DNA of 64,000 nt from Ligula intestinalis (Eukaryota > Platyhelminthes > Cestoda > Diphyllobothriidea > Diphyllobothriidae), in NCBI GenBank assembly GCA_036362985.1, contig JAYGXS010000003.1, positions 1,784,460-1,848,459 on the forward strand, written 5' to 3'. Every line of letters starts with the position of its first letter. Position 1 is the stretch's first letter. This document shows, in pieces, positions 43,206-54,545 of this stretch. Below the pieces are notes generated by a model, which saw only the letters and a program-made list of their open reading frames with translations, did not search any database and was not told the origin of the DNA. The position numbers were made by a program, and so were the translations under genes.

Positions 43206-45989
43206 TCCCTTTCCAGGCCCCTTTCTCTGTGCTTTCTCTTTCGACGAAATCCGGTTAGATTTTGCAGTTTCACGCGGCAAAAATCCTCGCATGAGTCGCC
43301 AGCTGTTGGAGTTTTGGTCCTAAGGAGGAGAGGCATTTACCGAGAGAATTTTTTAACTTCTTATTAAAGTTGCGTACGTTTTCCATCGCTCCGCAGGTCA
43401 CGTGTCCCGTTCGTTTTCTTGATAAACTCCGATTGAATTTAGAGACATGCAAGTCATTTTTAGAAACATTTTTGATATCTTAAACGTTATGGTCACCACT
43501 TAAATTTTCCAGAACTTCCCTTACCAGAGAAATTATGAGAAAATCAAGAAACCTTATACGCTTCTTTGTATTAAGAAAAAAACGGCTGTTCTCCTGTCTA
43601 GGATGTCGTTTGACTTAACCATCAACAAGCGCAATGACCTCGCGCTGCCATATTCTGTACAAAGACGTTGCCTGAGCAGGGTAATCATTCACGCGAAATA
43701 ATCGCGCCAGCATTGAACACCGATGATGAAATCGCGGCATGTTACGATTTTAAAGTGGACTGTTAAGCCATAAACACATCACTTACGAACGCCAGCGTTG
43801 ATTATGGGACTGATAACTGCAGTACGCATGCGGTCGTGTGATATCTAGGGATTATAAAAACTGCGCACCTTGCGCCGCTATCAACCCTACCTACGTTTGT
43901 CTCTTATGAAGAGTTAAAGTGAAAATACGATACGTCAGGCTTGAAAGGAAATCACGCACTTGTTTGTCTGCGACACAGACGCTATCTCTAGTTTACAATT
44001 GTCGTAAAATATCAAAACGCTGAGACAAGAATCTAATCCACCTGATATTTTGGATTCATGCTTGAAGACATCATCAAAGACATCAAAATATACGGCAGCT
44101 CATATGAAGGGACGCGCAGTATTTATGGGATACAGTCAACGCGCTACCGCCTGCCTATGATAATAAGCGGCTCCCCCTGCGTTTTACCGATAGCAAACAT
44201 TAGCAAGCAATTTTGTAGGTCAAGCACGTCTCAGAGGCTGCCAGTCACCTTCTCGCATCATTTGTAGTTGGAATCGCTCACAGACCTGAAGCACCGATTA
44301 GGCTTCAGGTAATGATATAAAATGACCCATTAACACTGCTACACTTGCGGGCAAAAGCTGAAAGACGGCTCCGGACGTGAATGGTAATGCTCACAACAGC
44401 AGTGCGGAGGACTGACGGTACTTCATTCGGCGAGACCGAAACTCGCCCGAGAGGTAACAATCGTGTTAGCCATGAGGTGCTTGAGTCATAGTTGACGGGG
44501 GGCCCAGCCTATTAACGGGGATACTGCCTTTTCCATCCCATATTCTGTGCTGTGACTTAGTTTGGTTAAGGGAATTAACGACTCAGGGAGCACACATGCG
44601 AACGCTGTTTATAACGCCAATCAGTATGCCAATATCCGACGCGGGGACCGACATTTCTGCGACTAACAACCCGAGCGCCGGCTATCAGGCCCTTAGCGTA
44701 TCAGACGGCTGCCCGCCTCCACGAGAGGGAAGAGTAGCCCTTAATTGCCATCGATATGTGATAGCATATCGGTTGCATCCTATAAACAGGCCATTTCCCT
44801 GTGTATGAATGACCTGCATCCGATGATATCGCTGATGATATCTTCGCGCATGAATCCAAAACTTCAGGTAAATAAAGTTATTGAGTCAGCGATCGCGTCT
44901 GTTTCTCCTCAATTGAATCATGGGGCTCGCGGTTTCTGTTGTAACATCTAGCCTTATTTTCGCAAAAACGTCAGGCATAGGCAGAAAATCGCTAATTGTT
45001 TCTTATCGTTGTATCAGAAAATGCGTTTGAATGGGAATCAAAAACGTCAGGTGAATAGAATCACTGTTAAAACGATAGATTTCCTTCCTTTCTGCATTTT
45101 TCTATTCGAATTTAACATTCAATCACAAAAAAGTTACATGGCTTTACGGCCACGGCAAACCAGACACCTGAATTTTGCGTGTGGACGCTTCGATTGTATA
45201 AAAAAATGAATAGCTGCCGGTCTCCGGCCGTGAACACCCATACTGATTAAGACGTCAAAGTCAGTAATTCTTGTTTAGTCTGCACGGGAGAAGGGCAGCA
45301 TGGTCAGTGTGTTACTCTAAGCACGGTGAATTGTCTTTAGCGTTTTCACTGATTGCCATTCCTTTGCGTCCATCTGACACTAAACATGTGTGTTGTCTAA
45401 TTTGTGGAATTGTGGTCCACCTTGCCTCTTGCTCCTGATGCCGTAGTCGCACATCTATCGAGGTGGTTTTAAGGCTACTAAGGTTTAACCCCGACGGCTG
45501 CAATCTTCCAAGCCCGGTTCCTTATGAGAAGAGGGAAGTCAAAGCAAGGCCAGAGTGATAGCAAGTGTGTATTCTGTACAGACCGAAAAGAGTATAGTTT
45601 GTATGATATTTGACTATCGGATCGCACGTCCAGCCGCTAGGCAGGCTACTACAGAAGTGATATCTACTCGGCAGTCGGCATATGGAGTACCGTGTGAGTC
45701 ATCCTGTGATTGGCTGTTAGAGAGATCGAAAGCAAAAAGCGTTCCAAAACTGCACTTTGACTTGAGCTAGTCACGACAGGCGTTCACAAGTGTACTTCGT
45801 TTTGAGCTAGTCACATCTGCTAGACTGCTTGCAGCTTCAGCCCTCCTTCTCCAACTGTTAGGGGATTAACTTCACAGCTCCGTAGAAATACCCTCACAAA
45901 AGACGACGCCTGCCCCTCGCCTGAGGGAGAAGAATTGTGCGTGAATGTGTTCATAATATAGCCCATTTACGCTGCATTTACTTCAGTCT
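43206..45989. other. Non-coding, nothing firm
   Basis: No domain-bearing frame. AAAAACGTCAGG occurs twice 76-78 bp apart (about 44965 and 45042), resembling the GAAACGUCAGG end of the hammerhead repeats but without the rest. Confidence 0.4.
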
Positions 45990-46013
45990 TGTCTGCAAAC
46001 CCAGGGGTTCGGT

Positions 46014-47197
46014 GTGTGGATAAAAAAGCTTACCAGTTCGTCTACACGTGCAACACATGACCTGGTCCGGACGCCCACGTGCACCATTAACACATTCATG
46101 AAGGTCTCGCAGTCCCCGTTTAACGAGGGTGCCAGCAAGGCAACAGAATTAACAAGGCAGCACAGTGTGACACACAGTCTCTTATACAAGCTCAGCCGCA
46201 AAGGGGTAAGGAGAAGCCTTTTGCAGTGGATCGCAAACTTCTTGGCTCGTCGTACCCAGACTGTATGTATTGGCGAACAGCGGTCTGCGGAGGTAGCAGT
46301 TGAGAGCGGGGTTCCACAGGGATCTGTTCTTGGCCGTATTCTCTTCCTTATATATTGATGACTGCATAAGCGGACTAGTCTGCGAAATCGCAATGTTTGC
46401 TGACGACATGAAACTTTGGAAGGTCATACGCAACCAAGATGACGAATTAAACCTCCAAGCAAATTTTCATAGACTGGAGCAATGGTCGACCCTTTGGCTC
46501 ATGCCAAATGCAACCTTATGCGCTTTGGAAGAACCAGCACTACGCCTCGGAGGGTGTATTACCTGAATCACACGCCGCTACCAGAGGTAGAGGCTCAGAA
46601 AGATATGGGAGTGCGGTTCACGCCTTCACTGAAACCATCAATCCACGTCCTGAAAGTGGCCAAATCCGCAATGTCGAGCTTGTATCTAATCAAGCGCGCC
46701 TTTGCTAAGTTTGACAAAGTTGTATTTGGCAAGGTGTTCCGCACGTTCGTGCGACCTCAACTGGAATGTGCCATCCAAGCCTGGAGACCTTGGACAGCCA
46801 AAGACAAAAAACCTTTAAAAAAATACAAAGAAGCGCAACAAAATTAGAACTAGGCCAACGGAACCTCCCTTATGAGACCCGATTGTTAAATCTTGACTTG
46901 TTTCCTCTGGATTACAGGCAGCTACGTGGGGATCTAATCCAGGCATTTCGCATATTGCGTGGTCAGGATTGCTGCCTCCATACAAATGACTTCTTTGAGC
47001 GGGCCACCACCTCTAGCTTGCGAGGACACCCCCTCAAATTACGTGTGACTGGGACAAGACTTGACCCAAGAAAATTCTTTTTCTCTAAGAGGGTAATCCA
47101 GGCATGGAATGCCCTTCCTGCGGATATTGTCATGTTCGCTTCCGTGGATGTTTTTAAGGCAAACATAGACCGATTCAATGAGTATCGTCGCGATTAA
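46014..47197 (+). pseudogene. CR1-like reverse transcriptase, copy 2
   Basis: Spread over three frames: HSLLYKLSRKGVRRSLLQWI, VESGVPQGSVLGRILF (motif B, 46299-46355), frameshift, YIDDCISGLVCEIAMFADDM (motif C with both Asp kept, ~46356-46415), frameshift, HTPLPEVEAQKDMGVRFTPS, LKPSIHVLKVAKSAMSSLYL, FGKVFRTFVRPQLECAIQAW. Another frameshift near 46.84 kb leads to RQLRGDLIQAFRILRGQDCC and FFSKRVIQAWNALPADIV, ending at 47197. Motif A is mostly lost in the deletion, so no active RT despite FADD. It helps reconstruct which changes in copy 1 are private. Confidence 0.8.
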
Positions 47198-47966
47198 GTA
47201 GTCCAAATCCAATCACTGAAGTGTTCCGAATCCAAAAATTGAAGCGCTCTAAATCCAAACACTGAAATGCTAGAAATGCTTTAAACATATACTATTACTA
47301 ATTTTTAAGTAGTATTATTATTAGTATTTAACCAAATGCGTTAAGACATTGCCTAGCTCCGACGTCTCTGCTCACTATGTGAACTAAGCTGATAGCATCC
47401 GAGGTCGCATCTACCGCACCTATGGTCCTAGGCTACGCGGCCCCGTCACACCCTTTCTCGTATCGACCGACTGCTGACGACGTGGCGGGTTCCTCGGCTC
47501 TTGGTACAGCAAAGGCTTATCATGGTCGCATCTCCGGTTCTTCAGGACGTTCTCGTGACTCCAAGGTCTCCTCCTCGTATGGTCCTTCGGATGTAGATAT
47601 TACTCGTCAGGGACGTCATGGCTGCCGTCAACATTCACATAAGCATCATGCCCCTATCATTCACATACTTCCCACACGAGCGCCAGTTTTTCTCCTAAAA
47701 ACCATAAATTACATTCCAAATTGAATTATGAGCCAGCCTTAGGAGTTTTTTCACTGTCTGCTCTTCTTCCTCAGTTACACTGCTGGCTCGTGTAAACTGA
47801 AGGTGAGTGTATTACTTGAAACAAGCGAGTAGTCGTCTGAAATTGTGTCAACGACTTCTTTGGAATGTTGGGCTATGCCGATACATTTCTGAAATCCTAT
47901 GTACCAAGAGGGAGTTCAAAGGCGTTTGCCTATAGTTCCTTTAATAAATTTGACTTGACTTGACTT
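47198..47966 (+). repeat. CR1-like 3' untranslated region and tail
   Basis: Non-coding 3' part of copy 2. Three near-repeats of CCAAATCC/CCAAANAC-NTGAAG occur at 47202-47270. The element ends in AATAAA then three TTGAC units. Confidence 0.5.
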
Positions 47967-48884
47967 AAAAGTCGTGAAAAGAATTGCGCTAGCTGGAAAT
48001 CCAGCAAGCCACGACCATTAGTCGGATTCCATTATAGAGTCTATACCAACAAACGGAAGATTGCTCTTGTCGAAAGAGTGATCGTCCAGTTCAGAGGGTT
48101 CCCCCAATTCAGAAGTCAGGTTAGACCAATGACGTTGGTTATAATACCGTAATAAAAGAGCTAAAAAGGCCCCTAGGAAAAGAACTGATCACAGTGCAAA
48201 GGCCACTTGTTGTGGGTGTGCGCTTGTGCACACAGGATTACAGGCAAACCTGTCCAGTGCTCCGTTGTTTCAGCTAATCAGGAAAAGGTGCACAGTGGTT
48301 GGTGTCTTACTGGCTAAGCCGGATATCGAGCTGACCAAGATACCGGAAAGAGGCGGTTCCCGCTCCGGATCGAGAAAAAGCATGTGACTGACAGTCATGC
48401 ATGGTGATAGTTTGCAAGACTAAAAACTTGGCAGGCGAAGGGCTGATGAGTCAGCGATGATGACAGTGATCCCAGGACCACCACACTCTGATTTGCCGTG
48501 AAGGTGGATGTGTAAATGCCGTCTCACTTACGCAACAGTCGTCTGACCGAGCCTAACAACTTACTGGCTATGTGGTTGGCCACAGTATTTAACGTGTTAT
48601 GAAAGACACCCTATAACAGGTTCCGCACGTATGGACGATAGCAGTCAAGACTGTAGTGGTCCAAGTCGGAGTACACGGTAAAACTTTCGTCTCTCGCGGC
48701 TGCCAGCCTTTGCGCACCAGCGTTTGACGATCGCAGTCCGCCCTGATCAATCACCTTCAAGGTTGTCTTCCACAGAATTCACTGTATCGGCTGCTTAGTT
48801 CATACACTTCGGACAGGGTCCCCTCACGGGTGGTCATGCACTCGTCCGACTGTCAACTTTCTGCGGCATATTCTCAATTAACTC
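47967..48884. other. Non-coding, nothing recognised
   Basis: No gene. CTGATGAG at 48444 looks like a hammerhead box but has no stem II or GAAA after it. Confidence 0.4.
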
Positions 48885-48889
48885 TAAAA

Positions 48890-48995
48890 AAATACGCTTG
48901 ACCTTGCACCAGACGTTCCACTTCTTTTCTTCCTCCACGGAATCGTGTCTGAAGATCGTAGCTTAACCTACTACGATACTACTGCTAGTCGACTC
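48890..48995 (+). repeat. Family C repeat, copy 5
   Basis: Weakest member: CTTCTTTTCTTCCTCCACGG, then AATCGTGTCTGAAGATCGTA, GCTTAACCTACTACGATAC. The GTCTGAAGATCGTAG block and the following TAACCTAC-TACGATAC end align with copies 2 and 3. Confidence 0.4.
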
Positions 48996-49284
48996 AGCGC
49001 AGCCGAAAAACGCATAGGGTGAACAAGTCAGGCTTCTTTCTGGTCAAATGGACCTGTAGGGGGGGGGGTGAGCCTCACTGTGGGAGCCCTTGATTGCTGA
49101 TTCATCACGCTAAGGCTGCAGTCACGTTGACTGCCCGCACCCCGTCTCGGCTGAGCTCATACCGCGGAGTAACCTCGTGCGGTCCAACCAATCACCTCTA
49201 AGGCTGCACAAAACCAGACAGCTAACGACGGCCGCTCGTACCTAGTCCGCTTTGCAGCTGCACATGCGCTATGGCAGTTAAGAC

Positions 49285-49440
49285 TTCCTCCTAACTATTC
49301 CCCTCTCCGTCTGTACAGAATGCACTCTTCCTATCGCTTTGGTCTTCCCATGAGTTTTCTCTTCTCTTAGAGAACCTGGCCTGCAAGATTGCAGCCATTA
49401 GAATTAATCTCATTAATCTTAACACCCCTGGATAAACCCT
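49285..49440 (+). repeat. Family C repeat, copy 6
   Basis: CTTCCTCCTAACTATTCCCC, CTGTACAGAATGCACTCTTCC, TTCTCTTCTCTTAGAGAACC, TGGCCTGCAAGATTGCAGCC, ending with CATTAATCTTAACACCCCTG. The TACAGAAT-CACT-TTCC block is shared with copies 1 and 4, and ATTAATC with copy 4. A 10-G run lies ~230 bp upstream (about 49059-49068). Confidence 0.45.
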
Positions 49441-52079
49441 TGCTGAAACCCGCTCATTAATTCACATTCACAAAACAATGGTTCACACCGTTTTGAGATG
49501 ATTTTTGACATTAACCAAAGCAGGCTTACAAACATTGCTTCATCAGGCAGAGTAATACACTTAGGAAAAATGTGAACCGAACAAGAAGTCGTTTCCCGAA
49601 AGGGAATCTGGACTATCGCATGGTAGGTCTTTTAACATGCACTTATCGCCTAAAGCCTCAGATGACGCCGAGGCGCAAAAAGTGTGCCTTACCAATGAAC
49701 TTTATTATTATTGGACTGTGTTTTAAAATCTGCTTAAAGGCACACTAAGATGAAATCTGGGATAATCACTAGGGTACTATTAGCTCGTTAAACCGTTTTT
49801 GGTAAAAAGAAACGGTGCAAGATCTAAAAACACACTTTCAGTACTATCACATGCATCATCTCTCAAGTTTAATGAGCAATAATTACACAATTTGAGCATC
49901 AAGATTGTGGATGACGCGGAAATGTGTTTGAGGATTAGTGTGGAGAAAACATGACGAGCCAATCCTCTGTCGAACTTCGTTTCACTTGGGCTCTGATTAG
50001 TTAAGGTAAACATGAAATTTCATAACCGCGAGACCTCTAAGTTTTACCTGAAACCTCGGATACTTATACGCAGGTTATTGACACATTAAAATAAAAATAT
50101 TTTACCAATTCTACTGAACATTCTATTGAGCTGAAATATGCTTTGGCAAAGCATGCCACTAAATTGCTGCAATGTCCCCGTTCAAATCCCTGATTATTAT
50201 TCAAATGTTATGATAAAATAGTAATCAATGAAACAGTGTTGCGGCCTGCTTCTGTGTATCTTAATTTGAAAGTTAAATCTGAAGAGATTTATCCGATAGC
50301 TGTTTTATGTTTATCATACAAAGTAAACATAACTGTACTATTTAGCTTGAAGTTATAAGTACAATATATAACCATTCGGTTAAATTTACCAAATCAGCAG
50401 GTAGCTTTGAAAAAAATACTTTTCTNNNNNNNNNNAAAAAATATTCTGTAAATTTTACCGTAACGGGATGAGTATTCATTGTATAACATGGAAAAAAGTG
50501 TGTCATAATTTTTTTCGATTTAAGTGTCTTCATTGATAAATTGCGCATCTGTTCGACGTGATTACCAAAACCTTTAAAAGAAGAAATACATAATGAGCAT
50601 TTAGCGAAATAAAATTTTTGGATATATTTTCTTTGAATGATGATCATGTTGCTCATTTGTACAAATGCCTCTAAACAGTAAACCACATTGTCGACAGTTA
50701 ATCATGTCCGCATTGGAGTTCTGAAACTACTATTCTAAAGATTAATAAAAACTTTCCATAAAAGTTTAGCCCTTAGAAATTGCTTTGATTAGATATTCGG
50801 CTGACGAACTTTTGTGAATTTTAACTTTTTTCAACGTTATGTCAAAATGACATTTAAGAATTATGACAATTTATTTAAGTCTCCTGAAGATAAACGGTTC
50901 AATTTGACTGGAAATAAAAGAACTTTCTTTTCTGTTTATAACAGATTATTTTTCGCACAAGTGGATTTATTCCACTTTTTGATATAATCTTGCGAATAAA
51001 AAACTGGCCGTATACATTGCCCTTTTTAAATACTTATGATCCTTTGGTCTGTTTAGTTTCTAAAAAATGCAAAAGGGGAATTAAATGTACACAAAAAACT
51101 AAATTTATACACGACTTACATTCCATAAGGCCTTCTTTATCTTAAATTTGTGTTAACATATTCGGAATTTTGCAAATGCGCAGTGACATTTGTGCGTTAA
51201 AACGAATTTATTTACTTTCTTGGTTTCAGTTATTGCATTATGTGCCAACAAAACTTCGCAGGATAACTAAACGTAATCTTTAAAGTACAAATCTCAAATA
51301 TTACTGCAAATAAATGCCATTCCCTCAATTTGGCTTCACTTGAATCTGAGCAATTTTCGACAAACTTTTCCAGTTCTGGAAGGGCTATATTCTTTTCCTA
51401 TTTAACTTATTTTTGAGTTCCCTCATAGAATAATCAAAATTAACGTGCAGTTTGGTTCTCTCTTTCGTAATAGCATAGAAAATTCCTTCGATATGAAACT
51501 TCTCCCAATTCTCCCCAAATAAATGGCCATTTCTCTTAATTAACCTAACTAAAATGATGATTTTCCTAACCAAGCGGCTTTTGCAAAATTCAATCGACTG
51601 AATGAATCAAAATAGTGTTACAGAATAAACGCTAAAGTACCTAGTCAAATTTCATCATGAAAGTTGCATTGTCATTGGTGACTAATGCATCTGCCTATGC
51701 TACTGAATACTACAGCTGCAGTCAGGGCTCAAGAAATGAGGCCTAAGTCAAATACGGGCAAGTGAGCTCCGTTAGTAGTCGATGAACGTTCACTTACTAG
51801 AATAGAATAATTAAAGATTTGCAAGCAACTGGTGAACAAGTTTTTGAAGGCCGCATTTAAAGGTGCAAAATAGAACTCTTGACTTAAATAAGAAGGACCA
51901 ATGAACAAAAATGTTGGTCAGGATGATCTGTATGTCCGCTTAACAAGGCATGGGAGTAAAAAGCCCATCCACTTAAAGTAAATGTCCTCGCGATAAATTT
52001 CAGAAGGCTAAATACTACCGTGTTGAAACCCAAATTCAAACACAAATACACCAGTAAATTTTAAAACTTTGCCTTATTT
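49441..52079. other. AT-rich non-coding
   Basis: No gene recognised. The only notable items are the N gap and a minus-strand CUGAUGA at 49543-49549 with no GAAA box in place. Confidence 0.4.
50426..50435. other. Assembly gap (10 N)
   Basis: Ten consecutive N. The 114-codon minus-strand frame crossing it is not interpretable. Confidence 0.99.
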
Positions 52080-52225
52080 AAAACCAAACCTTTCAATTCA
52101 CATCAACACAAACCTTTATTTTGAAACAAATCCTTATTCTAACCTTAACTCTGACCTTAACTGCAGCCTCATATTTACCTTCAAACCCAAACTCTTCCCC
52201 TAATCTTAATCCTTAATCTAAGTTC
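52080..52225 (+). repeat. Degenerate CCTTAA/CCTAA-type tract
   Basis: Repeated AACCTT, CTAACCTTAACTCTGACCTT, AACCCAAACTC, CCTAATCTTAATCCTTAATC. It looks like a strongly decayed version of the telomere-like tracts at 37.1-37.45 kb. A shorter patch of the same style lies at about 61765-61818. Confidence 0.4.
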
Positions 52226-54444
52226 TTTGGCATTTTGCGCAAAGTCACATCTATTGTCGGAGGTTTTTTTGTTCCAGTCTCTGGTGTAGGTGATTATATG
52301 GGTCCCCTTTATCCTTCGTAAATCAGGTGATTAGATCGATGTGTCTTCTGAAGCCTTTACTTTTCTACGGTGCCTTCGACTTCGGCCATTTCCACTGAGT
52401 TCAATAAACCAAAGCAAAACCGTAAGGAGCAGGCCTAACAGACCCGTTTTCACGCTGTCCTGATGACTGGTCTCACGGTACACTATCGATCGGCACATGC
52501 CACACGCGTGATGAGATCACAAAAGCCGTTGACTGAGATAAGTGCTCCACCTGATCAGCCCAAAAGTAACTCGGCCTAGTACTCCTCAAGGAAACTACCT
52601 CATTGGTCCGATTTCACCTACCTGTAACTGTGCTTCTTGTCATAAATACCCTGTACTTAGTGCCTCCTTCCTGCTGTGTTTTTTTTGGGGATTCAAATAA
52701 GACGTAAAAAGGCGTTGATACCTCGGATTTGGTAATATTACCAGAGAAGCTTACTCGAAACCTGGGATAATTTAAATCCACCATTTCAGTTAATGAGCCT
52801 TCCTTCAGGGTGAGATAACGCGTAAGAAATGAAGCACACCATTAACCTTAACCAACCCTCTTGCTTACTTTCTGTAAACTGAGTTCCCAAGTTCCAGAAA
52901 GCCACTGATTCGATTCAGCCTGCAAGAAATTAAAAACGGAAAAAAATCTCTTTGCACATTACCTCGAGTGCGTTTTGCCGACTGCAAAATATCTTGATTC
53001 TGCTAAGCGACGCAGAACGGGTAGTTTTAATTTGTAGACTCTCGAAACCTGATTTGCATTTTTCTGCTATCTACCCGACCCGACCGCTAGCTTGAAAGTG
53101 CGCTTGCCCTCCCGCCGCCCAGTGGAGTGCAAGCCAACATTTGAGATGGCAACTCAAATTCACTGTGCTGTAGGAATGGGAGAATTTTGCACGTTCGGGC
53201 TGCAGTCGTTGATGGCAGTTGTACTGAGGGAAGATGATTTTCGGAAAAAAGCATGCACAGCCTCTGCCAATAACAGTTAGTTCTCATAATACTTACGCCT
53301 CTCAGGCATGCCAACATGAAATCTAATTCATCGATGACGAGCTGGTACAAAATGGGTACAAAAATTAATAACTGCAATAAATCTGAGAAGTAAAAAAATT
53401 TGGGCTGATGACACGTGAACTTATTGTCAGAAGGGTTCTGGTGACGCGAATGGCTAATATTTTTTCTTTGCTGTAACAGGAATTTTCTGTTAGTGATAAA
53501 GCAACCTTAATCATTGCAGCTACTCAGCAGAATTGGCACCGCAAACGGCGATACACTTTCAATCAGCGCCAAGAAATACATACTGACGTGTCGACCGGGG
53601 GATAGCTTCATTAGGATATTCGATTCCTCTACGTAGAAAAATATAGCCTCCGTTGTTTCGAGGCCTGGGCTAACTTCTGTAGGACGCCCCATCAGTTAAA
53701 ATCTAGTGCCGTCTATACTGGCAATACTCTCTGATTGCTCTGAAGACTGTGTTTCTCAAGTGTGCAGACCTAGTGCCTGCATTATAGGTTACCTTTCTGG
53801 TTTTTTAAAGCTTAAGACGTAAGCGTGCCTTTGCGAATTATTACCACTGACGAACGCGTGTCGACGAAACTGATTAACAAATTGAGAGCAAAAGGGGAAC
53901 TTAAGTATCAGGAATGTGCGTTAAAAAAGTATAGAACATTCATACGGCTATTAAGCAGCCCATAGACATGAACACTTCTTCAATTTTTCTCTGCGGAAGT
54001 AAAAAACAATCAATTCAGCGATGCGAAGCAAGCAAATGCTCCCCTCTCTTAAGATAAGCACCATCCAGTCTATGGTGTATTAACCGCAGTAAAATACTAT
54101 TTCGCGTAATTTTTAGAAGAAGGTTATGCATAAAGTTGGGGTAAATTCTTCCGAGCAGGCCTTTACAGGCTCGGAATTTAAGCCAATCGGTGAGCCTAAA
54201 TTATCAGCTACTGCTCTATAACCTCGTTGTATTCACATATAAGACTAAAACTGATGTCCATGGGTTTTCAAAAATGTTTAGAATTGTTCGCTATTTAGAT
54301 ACTATGCAACATAAATTCGTGAAAGGGCACATCTTTTTTTTAGATTTATAAGCGCTGCTTGTCAAGTATAAAACAAGATCCACAAGTTAAAACTCTACTT
54401 GCTCTAGCTTGTATGGAAAATAAACAAAATAATATGAAGCGATC
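52226..54444. other. Non-coding, nothing recognised
   Basis: Open frames near 53.1-53.7 kb on both strands lack motifs. Confidence 0.4.
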
Positions 54445-54545
54445 ACCGGAACCAGAAGTGTATTTGCCTGCCGTTTCGGATTCTGTGGAAAATCATTCAT
54501 CAAAGGTAATCACAGTATAGTGTGATACATGCGCATAAATGCCAG
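54445..54545 (-). repeat. Hammerhead-bearing repeat, second copy
   Basis: Homologous over ~100 bp to 23660-23767. The minus strand keeps UUGAUGA (one change from CUGAUGA; complement of 54498-54504), a stem II of about five pairs (GAUUUU with AGAAUC) and intact GAAA (complement of 54474-54477). The following GUC is GGC, which removes the cleavage triplet and palindrome. With the other copy, which kept GAAACGUC but lost CUGAUGA, an ancestral complete motif is implied. Confidence 0.5.

Larger units (their letters stand above)
45990..47966 (+). mobile_element. CR1-like retrotransposon, deleted copy 2
   Basis: Same family and orientation as the 37.5-42.9 kb element. It joins a scrap of endonuclease (KKLTSS, near 46.03 kb; in copy 1 near 39.79 kb) directly to the RT from just past motif A onward, so ~1.4 kb is deleted internally. 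The 3' end is complete: GGGAGTTCAAAGGCGTTTGC, TATAGTTCCTTTAATAAA, then TTGACTTGACTTGACTT (47950-47966). By eye it is better preserved than copy 1 over the shared RT part. Confidence 0.75.

Noticed and set aside
46400..46420. CTGACGACATGAAAC resembling a hammerhead core
   Set aside because: It encodes the FADD-MK motif of the CR1 RT; there is no stem II.
48444..48480. CTGATGAG as a hammerhead box
   Set aside because: No paired stem II followed by GAAA at the right distance.
50342..50686. A 114-codon minus-strand frame
   Set aside because: It crosses the N gap and has no motif.
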